Shown piece by piece: positions 25,947 through 36,693 of a stretch of 64,000 nucleotides of DNA; position 1 is the first letter of the stretch; every line of letters starts with the position of its first letter. The position numbers and the translations under genes are program-made. The notes under the pieces were generated by a model, which did not search any database, had not been told where the DNA came from, and saw only the letters and a program-made list of their open reading frames with translations. This DNA is from Pseudopyrenochaeta lycopersici (Eukaryota > Ascomycota > Dothideomycetes > Pleosporales > Pseudopyrenochaetaceae): contig NHZP01000032.1 in the NCBI GenBank assembly GCA_003313425.1, positions 310,001-374,000 on the forward strand. The letters run 5' to 3'.

Positions 25947-28379
25947 CTACTCTGATTCATCATCCGTGTCCTGCCCAAATACCAAGGGTACGATATCATC
26001 CTCATCACTGTCTACCTCACCAGGTTCTCCTTCACCGGGTTGCGGGAGCTCGGCTACAGTAGACGCCGTATTGGTGGCCGCAAATTTTGATGTTGGGGTG
26101 AAATTAGAACTTGAAACAGGTTTCTGGGACCGTGTTTGCACCGCTGAGATAGTAGAAGTGGGTTGTGTCGTGTTCTGTTCCTCCTCATCGGGTTTCACTC
26201 GTTTGGATGGCGACGATGGAACCTCATCGCCATATGATCTCTTTCCCGTATCTGTAAATCGGGTGAGATCAACTGCAGTTGGCCTCGGATCCTGCGACAT
26301 TGCATTGTGCCCAACTGCTGCCAAAGTGACAACAGGCACGCTTTCCATAGGAGCATCATGAATTGCGAAATCCCTCACAGCAGGCTCGGTCTGTCCTGCG
26401 GACTCCAAAAGAGTGTCCAGCTCTTGGCCCACGAATATCTCGTCATTATTTTCTAAGGTGTCCTGTTCTTTGCCCTGCTCCTCTTCTTCCTCCGCTACTG
26501 AGTCATCTCCCTCGTCTTCAATATCCACATCCTGCCCGCCAAGGCGAATGACGGGCATCCGCGGCCTAAGCATGCCTTCAATGTCCTTATCTTGGGGAAA
26601 TGATCGAGCCATGAGTGGCAGGATGCTTGCAGCAGGTTTGCCAAACTTCCTACTAGGAGGTGGATTCAGAACGCTGGCTACCATAGCGTCTTTATGCTGT
26701 GTGAGTATGGCGGTGCGATCCAAGCGGGCCCGCATAGAGTCAGAGAGATACTGCGCGTTGATATTGGCGAGTAAGATTGGGAGAAGATCGTAGGCGGCTT
26801 CTTTCAGTCCTGTAAAACCAGCGGCGGGATCTTTGATGGCCTTCGAAGCGTTGAGAAACGTGTCAGCATTTGTAATGGCCTGGGGCTGACTGTTGCCGTT
26901 TGCTTTGACTTGTGCTGCATTGACTTTTCCCGGAGCGGCGCTCGATTCCAGAGGAAGTAGGTCATCGCAGCAAGCACGAATTAGCGGAACAAGGGAATCA
27001 ATAGTGGATTTTGGAAGAGCCGCCCCTGATCGCTTCAGCAACGTTGTAATGGCCAGATAACAAGCTACACGGATTTGTGATATGTCCTTTTCCAAGCCAA
27101 AAACCCATGTCAATTGATCCACAATCAGAGAGTCGAGAGCCAGTGTGCTTGCTTGGGATCTACGTGCCAAAGATATTAGTACTTCAATAGCTGCGACATG
27201 CAAATCAGGAAGCAAGAGCCAGAGGTTCTCTCGCTCTTCTTTGCTAACCTGATTGTTGATTCTTGTCGTATTCTGAAAAATCTTACCACCTGATGCAGGT
27301 ACAGTAAGTGATAGCATTCGTGTGACCAGGTCCATAATCGCGCCGAGATTGAGGTAAACCGAACTTGCTGTAGGACTCTCCAAGTACACTTTCACGAGAA
27401 GCAACAGGCCTGCCAGTCTTTCGCTTCCGGCAAAGATTCCCGACCAGGGTAGCAGGCCCATGGCATCGGTTTCGAGAACCTGCACCTCGTCATCCAAAGT
27501 GTGGCCATTCGTGGCTGGTACTTGGTGAGTAGTAGATTGCCAATCTTCCAGGACGGCACGGAAGACTCTATCTGCTGTAAGATGGGCACTATTGATGGTA
27601 CTCTTCAAGGCTTTGCCCCAGTCCTCCCCTGAGGCTCCTTTCGGCGCGCAGCAGGGAACTTGGACGTAGAGCTGACGTGCTACATCTGCAATTTCAGATG
27701 TGACTGCAAATTTTGTTCCTTGTTCCTGCTCTTGGCCGAGCTTACTAGAAGGGGTAGGAGCAATTAGGCGAGCCAGAAGCGGTTGAAGCTGCTTGAGATA
27801 AGACCGGAAGATTGTTGGATGTCGGGGGAGTAGCTCGTTGAAGCTCTCCAGGATCGTTTGCAACAGAGTAGCGGGTGCTTTTGAGTTGGCTATCTGCAAG
27901 CTAGTTTGTACAAATGTCGGCAGAGATGGAGTTGTTATTTCGCGAATCAAGGTAGGGTATTCCCTTGTGAGAATGAAAATACGAGTCAAGGTGATGACGC
28001 ACAACTTCTTCGACGATGGCGGGTCCGGCTTATTCAGAAACCCCAAGAGTCCTCGAACCCAGGGCAGGCACTTTTGTAGCGTTTCCCATCCTCCGATTTC
28101 AATTGATGCCTTGATCAAGACTATAGCTGCCCATCTTCCCTGGAAAGTGCGGTCTTGGAGAAGGGTTGCTAGTAAAGTCCGGTACTTGTGGATTGCTACC
28201 GACGTTTCTGAGGATGTTGCTTTGGCTCCGGAAGTTTGCGTCGAAGAGAGCAGTGTTCGGCAATTGGCCAAAGACGCGGCTATGGCAGGCACGTGTTGGG
28301 GAAGTTGTGATGTCGGTGTCGACGAGATGCGGAAAGTGAGCGCTCGCAGCGTCGCCAATTCGGTAGCAATGGGGGCCAT
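25947..28379 (-). CDS. RIX1: Rix1, pre-rRNA processing factor of the Rix1-Ipi1-Ipi3 complex
   Basis: Single-exon frame of 810 aa. The N-terminal half is alpha-helical HEAT-like repeat sequence with the conserved RIX1 block: FQGRWAAIVLIKASIEIGGW, KCLPWVRGLLGFLNKPDPP, LCVITLTRIFILTREYPTL and LLPRHPTIFRSYLKQLQPLL. The C-terminal quarter is acidic and disordered (EDEGDDSVAEEEEEQGKEQ, EVDSDEDDIVPLVFGQ), as in other fungal Rix1 proteins. In yeast it acts in the nucleolus and nucleoplasm, in ITS2 processing and late 60S maturation, and associates with pre-replication complexes. Divergent from YPP1 across a 297-bp gap, so the two housekeeping genes may share a promoter. Confidence 0.88.
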   Translation of the reverse strand: MAPIATELATLRALTFRISSTPTSQLPQHVPAIAASLANCRTLLSSTQTSGAKATSSETSVAIHKYRTLLATLLQDRTFQGRWAAIVLIKASIEIGGWETLQKCLPWVRGLLGFLNKPDPPSSKKLCVITLTRIFILTREYPTLIREITTPSLPTFVQTSLQIANSKAPATLLQTILESFNELLPRHPTIFRSYLKQLQPLLARLIAPTPSSKLGQEQEQGTKFAVTSEIADVARQLYVQVPCCAPKGASGEDWGKALKSTINSAHLTADRVFRAVLEDWQSTTHQVPATNGHTLDDEVQVLETDAMGLLPWSGIFAGSERLAGLLLLVKVYLESPTASSVYLNLGAIMDLVTRMLSLTVPASGGKIFQNTTRINNQVSKEERENLWLLLPDLHVAAIEVLISLARRSQASTLALDSLIVDQLTWVFGLEKDISQIRVACYLAITTLLKRSGAALPKSTIDSLVPLIRACCDDLLPLESSAAPGKVNAAQVKANGNSQPQAITNADTFLNASKAIKDPAAGFTGLKEAAYDLLPILLANINAQYLSDSMRARLDRTAILTQHKDAMVASVLNPPPSRKFGKPAASILPLMARSFPQDKDIEGMLRPRMPVIRLGGQDVDIEDEGDDSVAEEEEEQGKEQDTLENNDEIFVGQELDTLLESAGQTEPAVRDFAIHDAPMESVPVVTLAAVGHNAMSQDPRPTAVDLTRFTDTGKRSYGDEVPSSPSKRVKPDEEEQNTTQPTSTISAVQTRSQKPVSSSNFTPTSKFAATNTASTVAELPQPGEGEPGEVDSDEDDIVPLVFGQDTDDESE

Positions 28380-28676
28380 GGTATTGCCTCTCTTCCGTCT
28401 CCAAGCCTCGCCGAAATCAACTCTGCTGCTTTTGTCGTCGTTGATAGATGGGTGTCAAGAAAAGTTTACTTGTCGGCGTATTGGTCGGGCCGGCCTATGA
28501 CGCTAAAACGACAGGGGTTGCTACAGCAAGCTGGGATGTGTGGGACCCAAACGCTGCAGTCGGTAGCGATATGTGGACGGCCATGGGAGGCTTTGTCGCA
28601 ATCTGTGTCTTCCGTCGAACATGATTCTTAATCCGTTGCAATTTTCCTAGCGCGAGAGAGATTTATTTAATATACC
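28380..28676. promoter_or_regulatory. Bidirectional promoter between RIX1 and YPP1
   Basis: A 297-bp gap between two divergent starts. A TTATTTAATATACC sequence lies just before the YPP1 ATG. No gene fits. Confidence 0.55.
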
Positions 28677-31600
28677 ATGGTGGTGAGTAGCTTCTCACAG
28701 CATGTCTCGAGGGTCAACAACGTCATTCGGCGCAACAGTAGCTTACAGCACCACAGGCTACCGGTGAGAGCGAAAAGGCCCTGCGCTACATACAACAATT
28801 GGACGAGGCACGATGCGCAGGAAGATGGAATGACGTCCCCGAGCTGTGTAGGAAAGTCGAAAAGCATGCACCGCGCCGACAATGTCAGGAACCCAACCAA
28901 GGTCAAGATGCTCACGGCTAACGGGCTACAAAGGCCTCACCCTCACAGCGCGCTCGGAAGCACAAGTAGCTGCGTACAGTACTCAGCGACCCTCGACCGC
29001 CACCTCGACCGCATCCTCTGGGCTGTCGCAGATCATACCGCCACTGCTTACCGTGATTGACGAGGCGGGACAGGGACAGGATGCCTTTCAGGCCACCGTC
29101 TGCCTCGGATGGTTGCATTATGTCTTGGAAGAGCCCGGACTGGCACTTGCGCGGCTGCCCAAGGATGTAGAGGCAGTCGCGACCCAGCTGTCTGGGGAAG
29201 CGGCGACGTTGAGCGGGTGGTCGCGGGTCAGTCTGGTCAAGAGCGCATATCTGAAAGGTATAGGAAGTGCGACGGCTGCGCACCCTGTTCTAGTAGGCTG
29301 ACTTGGTGCAGGATCTGCCCTGGAGAAGACAGGCGCAACCAGCGATGCCGTGACGACCTACTCTTCTATCGTGCCCTGGCTCACGGCCACAACCACGCCC
29401 AGCACCGAGACTGTGCAATTCAAGATGTGGACTGAGCAGCTCCTTGTTCGCCTATGCCAACTGTCCGATCAGTCTTCCGGCACAGGCGAGAACGTCAGCC
29501 CCTCCGAAGCGCTTCGAACATATCGGTATTGGGCGCTGTTTTGGGAAGGGACCGCAAAGCACGGGACATCTGATGCAGTGAATGCACTACAACATCGGCG
29601 CTTGGCATGGAAGGCATACTACGATACCCTCTCGGTCATGCTCCGACATGGCTCAGCATACGAGCCTGATTCAACACCTGCTGCTCAGGACAAATCACCT
29701 TTACATAGTCAATCTAGCGCACGACTACGACAACGGGCAGAGCTAAAACGGGTCGAGACAGTCTATGAGAATCTACTGATCAAGGAGACGAAGTTCCCCA
29801 AAGCCAGCGAAGCGAACCGTGAAATTGAGGCTTGGGTTGATTCGGTCATGGATAACTGGCGCCTCCTGTGCGGCCCGACGTGGAATGATGACGACCTTGG
29901 TGAGGGTGGAAAGGAGGGAGTCGCCCGCAGTGTCCTTGATGTGAGTAATCAGGCCCCAGAACTCTGAAACCTGTCCCTAACCAATAACTCCCAGATTCTC
30001 TATCGAGCTGCTACGAAGACGTTCCACTCCACGCAGATCTTGCGGCACTTATTCATCGTTCATGCGTCACTAGCCGAGTTTGAATTGGCATTCAAGGCCT
30101 ACGATTCATACGTCGAAATCATTACACGAGGCAAGGATCGGGCAGAGAAGACAGGTGAAGCAAACGTTGGCATCGATGATGACAACACCGTCTTGAGAAC
30201 ATCCGCCGAAGCTATTCGGCTACTTTGTCGATTCGGGTCTCTTAAGGAGGCGGAAAACGCGCTCGAAATTGGCCACAATATTGAGAAATGGCTGGAGCAA
30301 TCAGAACATATCAGGTCCGTATCAGATGCAGGATCCATAGCATCGACAGAGACACAGGTCGAATCTTCAGCATTGGCTGTTGCGTACTGTGCCATAGGCA
30401 TTAGCCAAGCACACTGGGCACGACTAACTTACGAAGTCGAGACCCGATCGGGAATCCAGGCCAAAGCTGTCCAATACTTACGTAAATCACTTTCTCCGAG
30501 CCTTGGTGATTCGAGCAACGTCGATGCCTTGTATGCTCTGGCGCTGGTGTTGGCAGAGATGCGAGACATTCCGGGAGCGATCAAGGTCGTGAAGCGTGCC
30601 CTGTCTCCGACTATCAAGAGCAACGTGACTATCAGTACAGATGGTGTGTTGTCCGACGGTCTCACCACAGAGTTCGGTCGAGAGCGCAAACTGATTCCTT
30701 TATGGCACCTGCTCGCCTTGCTCCTAGCGTCAAGATCTGAATTCACCGCAGCCGAGCAGGCTTGCGAAGCGGCCTTTGAGCAGTTTGGCGATCCCACTGT
30801 ACTCTTCGGCACAGACGAGTCCAACGTATACCGCAGCGAGCATCTCAACCAAGCCACCGGCAAAGACCTCTCAAACGCTGGCATCGTAGACCGCATGGAA
30901 TCCTTTGAGAAGAGCAGCATACTACAAATCAAGATGACGCAATTGGCGCTTCTTGAGGTAACAGATGGTGCTACTGCTGCTGTTGATGGCTGTGACGAGC
31001 TAATTGCGCTCTATGGCAGACTTTTTGGTGATCAGGCTGCTGACAAGGCCAAAGTAGAGGTGCCATCTACCGCATTGGTACCCCCAAAAAGCGCCGTGGG
31101 TACACTACGGGGAAGCATCTTCCGTGGACGAGGCTCGGTCAGAACCGGTAAAGACACCACCGCTCGCAATCCATCCGCTCTCAGCAGCTCCAGAGCTTCT
31201 ATGGTTGCCCCTCAATCAGGCGCACCACCTGCCATCCAGGTCACCAATGATGACGGTGCAGCCACTGCTAATAGCCATCACCATCATCACCTTTTTCATC
31301 ATCATAAACATGAAGATAGTAAATCGGGGGTAGTACGAAACCCAAGCAAGCTTCAGAAGCGCAGCTCGGCTAGTCTTCGCAGAGCATCAGTAACAGACGC
31401 TGATCATATACCTGAAGTACCACCTCTTCCAGAACATGTTGCAAATGGTACGCCTGCCAAATCTGGTGCTATGCGTTCCAACTCCCTCCGACGGGCTTCT
31501 GTTTCGAGCGGACCAAGGAAGTCTGTTGAAAGCGGAGACCGGCCTCTGCGCCCGATAGCCCACAACATGACGCATACATCACCTCCGCTAGGCCACCCAG

Positions 31601-32494
31601 ATCAGCCGCCTAAACAGGATATCCGGTTACCTGCGCCTATTTCGCGAACAGATTACATTCCTCCAGATCCTCACTTCTCAAGATTACAGGAGCGGCGGCA
31701 GAAAATCTCGCTGTTGATCAGCATCTGGATCTTTGTTTCTGGCTTGTACACACGTGCGCAGATGTTCGGAGATGCCAGAGAGGCTGTTGCTGAAGCGTTA
31801 AAGCTCATTGAGACCTTTGAGGCTGAGGCATTATCAGAATCTTCGACCGCGAAGGCGCTTGCAGACAGAGGATGGGGAGGTGGGAAGAGTGTAGAAGAGC
31901 TTTGGGCTGATACATTTGCTGCAGTGAGTATTCTCTAAACCGTCTGACAAAATCTGGCTGTACCTGACGTTGTCCTAGCGCGGTGAGCTCTTGGTGGCCC
32001 AATCTTCCAAACATCAAGCGCGAAAAGATTTTGAGCGCGCCCTCTTGCACTTCCCTGACCATCCTGAAGCCATCGTTGGTCTGTCAAACATCTTACTGGA
32101 CATCTATAGCGAAGCCATACCCCTGGAGCCCACAAAGCAGACCGACATCAATACGCCCTCACCACCCCTCTCGGCACCAGCCGTACAAACCGATGACTTA
32201 CAAACAAAGACGCAGTATTTGACATCACACATTCCCTCGGCGGAAAATCAATTGTCACCGCCAGTGCTTAACCGTCTAGCAGCACGCGACCGAGCATTTG
32301 GTCTTCTCTCAACACTAACCAAGCTAGGCGTGGGTTGGGACTACTCGGAAGCATGGTACGCGCTCGCAAGAGCATATGAAGAAAGTGGCCAGATTGAAAA
32401 GACAAAAGAAGTACTGTGGTGGTGCGTAGAGCTTGAAGATACGCGTCCGGTGCGGAGCTGGAAAAACGTTTCAACGGGCGGTTTTGTGCTTTAA
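28677..32494 (+). CDS. YPP1: Ypp1-like cargo-transport protein with TPR repeats
   Basis: Six exons, 28677-28682, 28757-28883, 28934-29257, 29312-29940, 29995-31923 and 31979-32494, give 1176 aa. Introns are 50-74 nt with clear branch sites. The N-terminus reads ALRYIQQLDEARCAGRWNDV and VPELCRKVEKHAP, and several helical pairs follow: DAFQATVCLGWLHYVLEEPG, LALARLPKDVEAVA, YALALVLAEMRDIPGAIKVV and WYALARAYEESGQ. In yeast Ypp1 (TTC7-like) with Efr3 anchors the PI4-kinase Stt4 at the plasma membrane and supports endocytosis. A His-rich insert (SHHHHHLFHHHKHEDSK) sits near residue 760 in a low-complexity Ser/Arg-rich section. The first exon of only six coding bases (Met-Val) is the least certain part. 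Confidence 0.87.
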
Positions 32495-33121
32495 GCCTAA
32501 ACGAAATAGTATAATACCCCCTACCTTTTATTTTAGAAGACATTTTATAATTGATTTGGATATGCCTTTTACGTTTGTCCTCTGTCTGCTTGCTCAGTAA
32601 CCCCAGGAGCTGGTTTCGGCTTTTTTTTTGTATGGCCATGTAACTTAGTCCTGCTATGGTTTGCCCTCCCGGAACTTGCTTCCGCTTTATCGATTTCATT
32701 CAGCGGGATGGTAGGTCTGAATAGATATTCGTTGCTGATCGTGCAGCCGAAAATGGCACATCGTATTGCGTGCGGTGCATGCGTACTAGCAAACAGATCA
32801 ACCCATTTGGATTAGTCCAAGGGTCGTGGCTATTGATTGTTACTCAGTGGTGCTCATTGGGCTCCACTTCCACTTGTATAGATTAATTTACGAAAACATT
32901 GTTAGTCCTCACACTAATCATTACTCATCTGTTGCTACATCTATTTCTCCTTTACTTGGAAAATGGTGAAGGCTTCGACGAGTAAAGCCTAACATCAAGC
33001 GTCCTTTGTTTCTAGAACATGGGCCAAGCGAAACGCTGACGCGATAAAATTAGGGAAGATGCTGCAGCAATAGGTATTCGCTTGCTTTAACTACATGTTG
33101 GCGGAATCCGCTGTCGTGATA
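32495..33121. other. YPP1 3' flank up to the transposon insertion site
   Basis: No gene. It ends with the TA dinucleotide (33120-33121) that serves as target site of the transposon. Confidence 0.5.
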
Positions 33122-33169
33122 CCGTGTCCGTGCACGTGGTGCACGGGGCAGCGTGATGCACGCGAACAC
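33122..33169 (+). repeat. Left terminal inverted repeat of the pogo-type element
   Basis: 48 bp, exact reverse complement of 38977-39024. It begins CCGTGTCCGTGCACG and contains the palindrome CCGTGCAC-GTG-GTGCACGG at 33128-33146, which includes a CACGTG E-box. Confidence 0.95.
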
Positions 33170-34869
33170 CAAATATTGAGCCACAAAAAATGAGGCTGTA
33201 GAGCCACATACAATAGATAAAATCACAGGATTTCTTGGTGGAGTAATCTATAGGCCTATAAGACAATATTCCTCTATAGAAATTAATTATATAGAGTAGC
33301 GGTGCGGCCGCTACGCGTTGTGTGAGTGCAAGCTAGCGGCGGCGTCGTCGCAGGCTTTGCGCAACTACGAGCAGCCACAACACAACGCGCAGGCTTCTGT
33401 TTGCGTGTAGAGGCTTTTAAAGTTATATGCTTACTTCTTTAGGATAATTATAGAGCTTTTTAAGCGTCGCGGGCTCGTTTTGCCTCTAATCTTACAGCCT
33501 TCCGAGCCTCTATTGCTCTGCGCTCCTCTGCCTTAACATCCGCGCGCGCTTTCTTCTCCCTTACACGCTGCACGCGCTTCTCTTCTTTAATCTTCTCGTT
33601 GTATAGCTTATTAGCAGCTTTTAACTCTTTTATCTCTACCTTTTTAAGCTCTTCTACCCGCTAATTTTACTTATAGATGCGCTCTCTGCGGCGTGCTTTA
33701 TAGAAGGTACAAGGAGACTAGAACTTCGCGCTACTCTATAAGTTCTGCTTATATTTCTATAGATCTAGTGCGTAACTCTTTTTCTTCTACTTCTTCCTTA
33801 TCTTAAGAGCACCTTTAAGGCCTTCTTTTTTATAGTATAGTAGCTTATTTTTAGTAGAGATGTAGTAGATTACGTGCTGTAGGTTAGCTACTTCTTCTAA
33901 CGTGTTATCCTTTACTAACGCGTTAAATTACTGTACTATTTAACGCTAATCTTAGCCCTTTAGATAAATTAGAGCTGTTACTAATAAGCTTACTACCTCT
34001 AGGTCCTCTATAGCAAAGCGCTTAAGTATAACGTTAGGTTTAAACAGGTAAATACCTGTAGTAGTAAAGGCTTAATAGATGTTAGTTACTGTAAAGGAAG
34101 AGGTCTATACGTCCTAAAATAGTAAGAAGAAGTTACCTTTCTTTACTAGTAATAAGCCTTTACTTTTACTAGCGCGTTAAGTAAGGTTATTAGAGTACTT
34201 TATTACTAGAGGCTTAAATAACACTATATCTAACAGCTGTAACGTATAAGTACTATAAGGTAGAAATATTACTATAAGTATCTTATATTAATAGTAATAA
34301 GTAAGAAAGCGCTTCGTTACGTAGCTGCTGTAGCTGTTAATTACTAGTAATCTCTAATTACCTTAAGTAAGGGCTTTTATATTAACATTAAACACCTGTT
34401 ATAACTAAGCAAGGCTAACCTTATTATTACTCTAGCTTAAGGGAGTTGCTGTAATATATAAGTAGTGTTTCCTAGCGTCTATATTACTTACCTAGCTTAA
34501 TTATACCTTTATTAAGTTTACTAGGTAGATAAGGGATAGAGGTAGTGTAACTCTAGAAGCTCCTACGCAGGCTATAAGCGTAACCTATTTATAATTACTA
34601 TTTTAGAGAGCTTATTAAAACTGCCTATCCTTTAGTAAGCTCTTTAAGAACACTCTCTTACCTCTAGTAATTACTCTAATTATAAAGCCCTTCTTATCTA
34701 TATTATATATATAATCTGCCTTAACGCTATACTTAGTAATTTTAGCCTCTAGTATATAGAAGTACAGCTTATAGTTATCCTTAGAATTAGCGGTATAGCG
34801 CTTAGCGCTTATATAGGTAGCCTAGCGAGAGGTAAGCTAGTCGCAGTAACAGTTAAGGAATAAGGAAAC

Positions 34870-35074
34870 TGTCACGAACACACCAGACCTAGCGGGGGAC
34901 GACCCAGCGGAGGGCCCTCGGACCCATACCGGATAGAGCCCGGAAAGGCTCGGGACTACACTGGAGACGGGCTAGTATATAAACGAGAGCTACCCCCTCG
35001 GAGCAGAGGTTAAGGATTAGTCTTAATACTATCCCATATCACTTAACCTCGACCTCTACCAACAGTCCCTAACA
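34870..35074 (+). repeat. 5' LTR
   Basis: 205 bp, identical by eye to 38428-38632. It carries a TATATAAA box at 34975-34982, the likely promoter for the genomic RNA. Confidence 0.95.
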
Positions 35075-35202
35075 ATTCTAATCCTTCTCACCCTAGGGGT
35101 AGCAGTCGAGAAACTCTCCTCTGAAGTACCGTCGAGAGCCCGGGGACAGCACGCCCACAACCCGACGGCAAAAGAAGAAGAAAAAAAAAAAGAGGAAGTA
35201 TC

Positions 35203-35616
35203 ATGGCAGGCACTCGCAGAAGACCCAGGAGCGACGCTGACCCAGAGCCTCCCCGAGGAAGTACCGAAGACGCCCAGAGAGACCCAGGGACATCGGAAGA
35301 CCCCCAACAATCAAACACGTTGGACGCCCCGAACCAAAACCCCCGGGACTCCAACACAACGGGTACCCTGCGGCAAGGGTCAGGACCACCCCCGGACCGA
35401 CGCACTTACAGCAGTGGACTCGACCGGGTCAGCGAAACCCCAACGGAGGTGTCCAGTGCCGCCAACGTCCCAGCGGAAACCCAACCCCTTTCCGCCAGGA
35501 AAAAGCCAACAACGGGAATCTCGAATGAAACGTTCATCCAAGGTCTATTAGCTGACCTCTTCGAGGCGGAAGAGACCGGAGCCTCAGAGGAAGCGATCGA
35601 AAGGAAGGCGACATAG
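35203..35616 (+). pseudogene. Gag N-terminal fragment of the LTR element
   Basis: The frame starts MAGTRRRPRSDADPEPPRGS, 128 bp after the 5' LTR, and is a Pro/Ser/Thr-rich disordered N-terminus followed by ETFIQGLLADLFEAEETG. It runs into a 124-bp segment copied from the antisense gene region and stops there (TAG at 35614-35616). Most of the capsid and the CCHC knuckle are missing, so it is a truncated gag. Confidence 0.7.
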
Positions 35617-35721
35617 AGGCATCACGATCCCGCTCAGGACCCGACGTAGCTGCAATCCCAAGCGCTAAAGCCTGGCCACCAACGGAACCACCAAAGGTGG
35701 GAGGTGAACCCAAACGGATGG
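35598..35721. repeat. 124-bp direct repeat at the deletion junction, copy 1
   Basis: Matches 36923-37046 with one mismatch (G at 35717, A at 37042). It sits exactly between the truncated gag and the resumed integrase frame, so it marks the internal deletion. Confidence 0.9.
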
Positions 35722-36607
35722 GCAAACCGAACGCCAGAACCAGGAACTGGAGACCTACCTCCGCATCTATATGAACTACCAGCAAGACAACTGGGTGGAG
35801 CTACTACCCTACGCGGAGTACGCCTACAACTCAAAAAACCACTCAGCACACGGCGTGAGCCCTATCAAGGCGGCGTTCGGGACGGACCCAAAGGGATTCG
35901 ATGGAATCCCTGACAGCCACTGGCTCCGTAAACCGCCTCCAACCTGGGAGGGTCCCGCAGGAGCACCGGAACTCAGGCGGCAAGTTAGCAACAGACTGAA
36001 CGAATGGCACCAACGATGGGAGGAGGCAAGGGCACGCCTGGAAAAGGCGCAGCAAAGTAATGCAAAGTGGTACAATGCGAAACGGTCTGACCGACACTTC
36101 TCCGTCGGAGACCCAGTGCTGTTGCAGGCGAAGAACATAGCAACCTCAAGACCCTCGAAGAAGTTCGCGGCAAGACACCTAGGGCCGTTCCATATTGAAG
36201 AGCGTATCGGTAAGCTAGCATACAGGCTCGCCCTCCCGCCATCGATGGCGCGAATTCACCCTGTCTTCCACGTATCCCTATTGGAGCCCTGGGTGGAACC
36301 CCCAACATGGAGAGGGTTCCGACCAGGCCCTGTCCAGGACCCAGTAGACGCCCCCGTGGGAGATCGATACGAAGTAGAAGGAATCCTAGATCACAGGGAA
36401 ACTCTTACAAGGGGGCGCGAGCTCAAGGTGAAGTGGCTGGGTTGGAGCATCGAAGATGCGACCTGGGAGCCGGAGGAGAATCTCGACCACTGTGACGAAC
36501 TCCTACAAGACTACCTAGCATCCCTAGAGCGCAACCCCCGAGCACCCCTCGGAAGACGACCGGAACGACGACGGGGCCGGCCCCGGAAGAAGCTCAGAAG
36601 AGAATAG
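35722..36607 (+). pseudogene. Pol remnant: integrase C-terminal part plus chromodomain
   Basis: The open frame resumes at the integrase DGQTERQNQELETYL motif (about 35718-35762) and continues WVELLPYAEYAYNSKNHSAH, the end of the catalytic core. The basic C-terminal domain follows (FAARHLGPFHIEERIGKLAY, LPPSMARIHPVFHVSLLEPW). Last comes a chromodomain, YEVEGILDHRETLTRGRELK, VKWLGWSIEDATWEPEENL, with the aromatic residues used to read methylated H3K9. Stop at 36607. This defines the element as a chromovirus. The upstream two thirds of pol are deleted. Confidence 0.88.
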
Positions 36608-36693
36608 GAAGACATTCATGATATTGCTATATACCTACAAACTAAACCAATACACCCCGCACAAGGCCCACTGGAAACACGCCCCAGACCCGT

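Noticed and set aside
35203..35405. Leucine/glycine-rich minus-strand frames opposite gag
   Set aside because: These mirror a GC-rich gag sequence and have no start or splice support, unlike the antisense gene further right.
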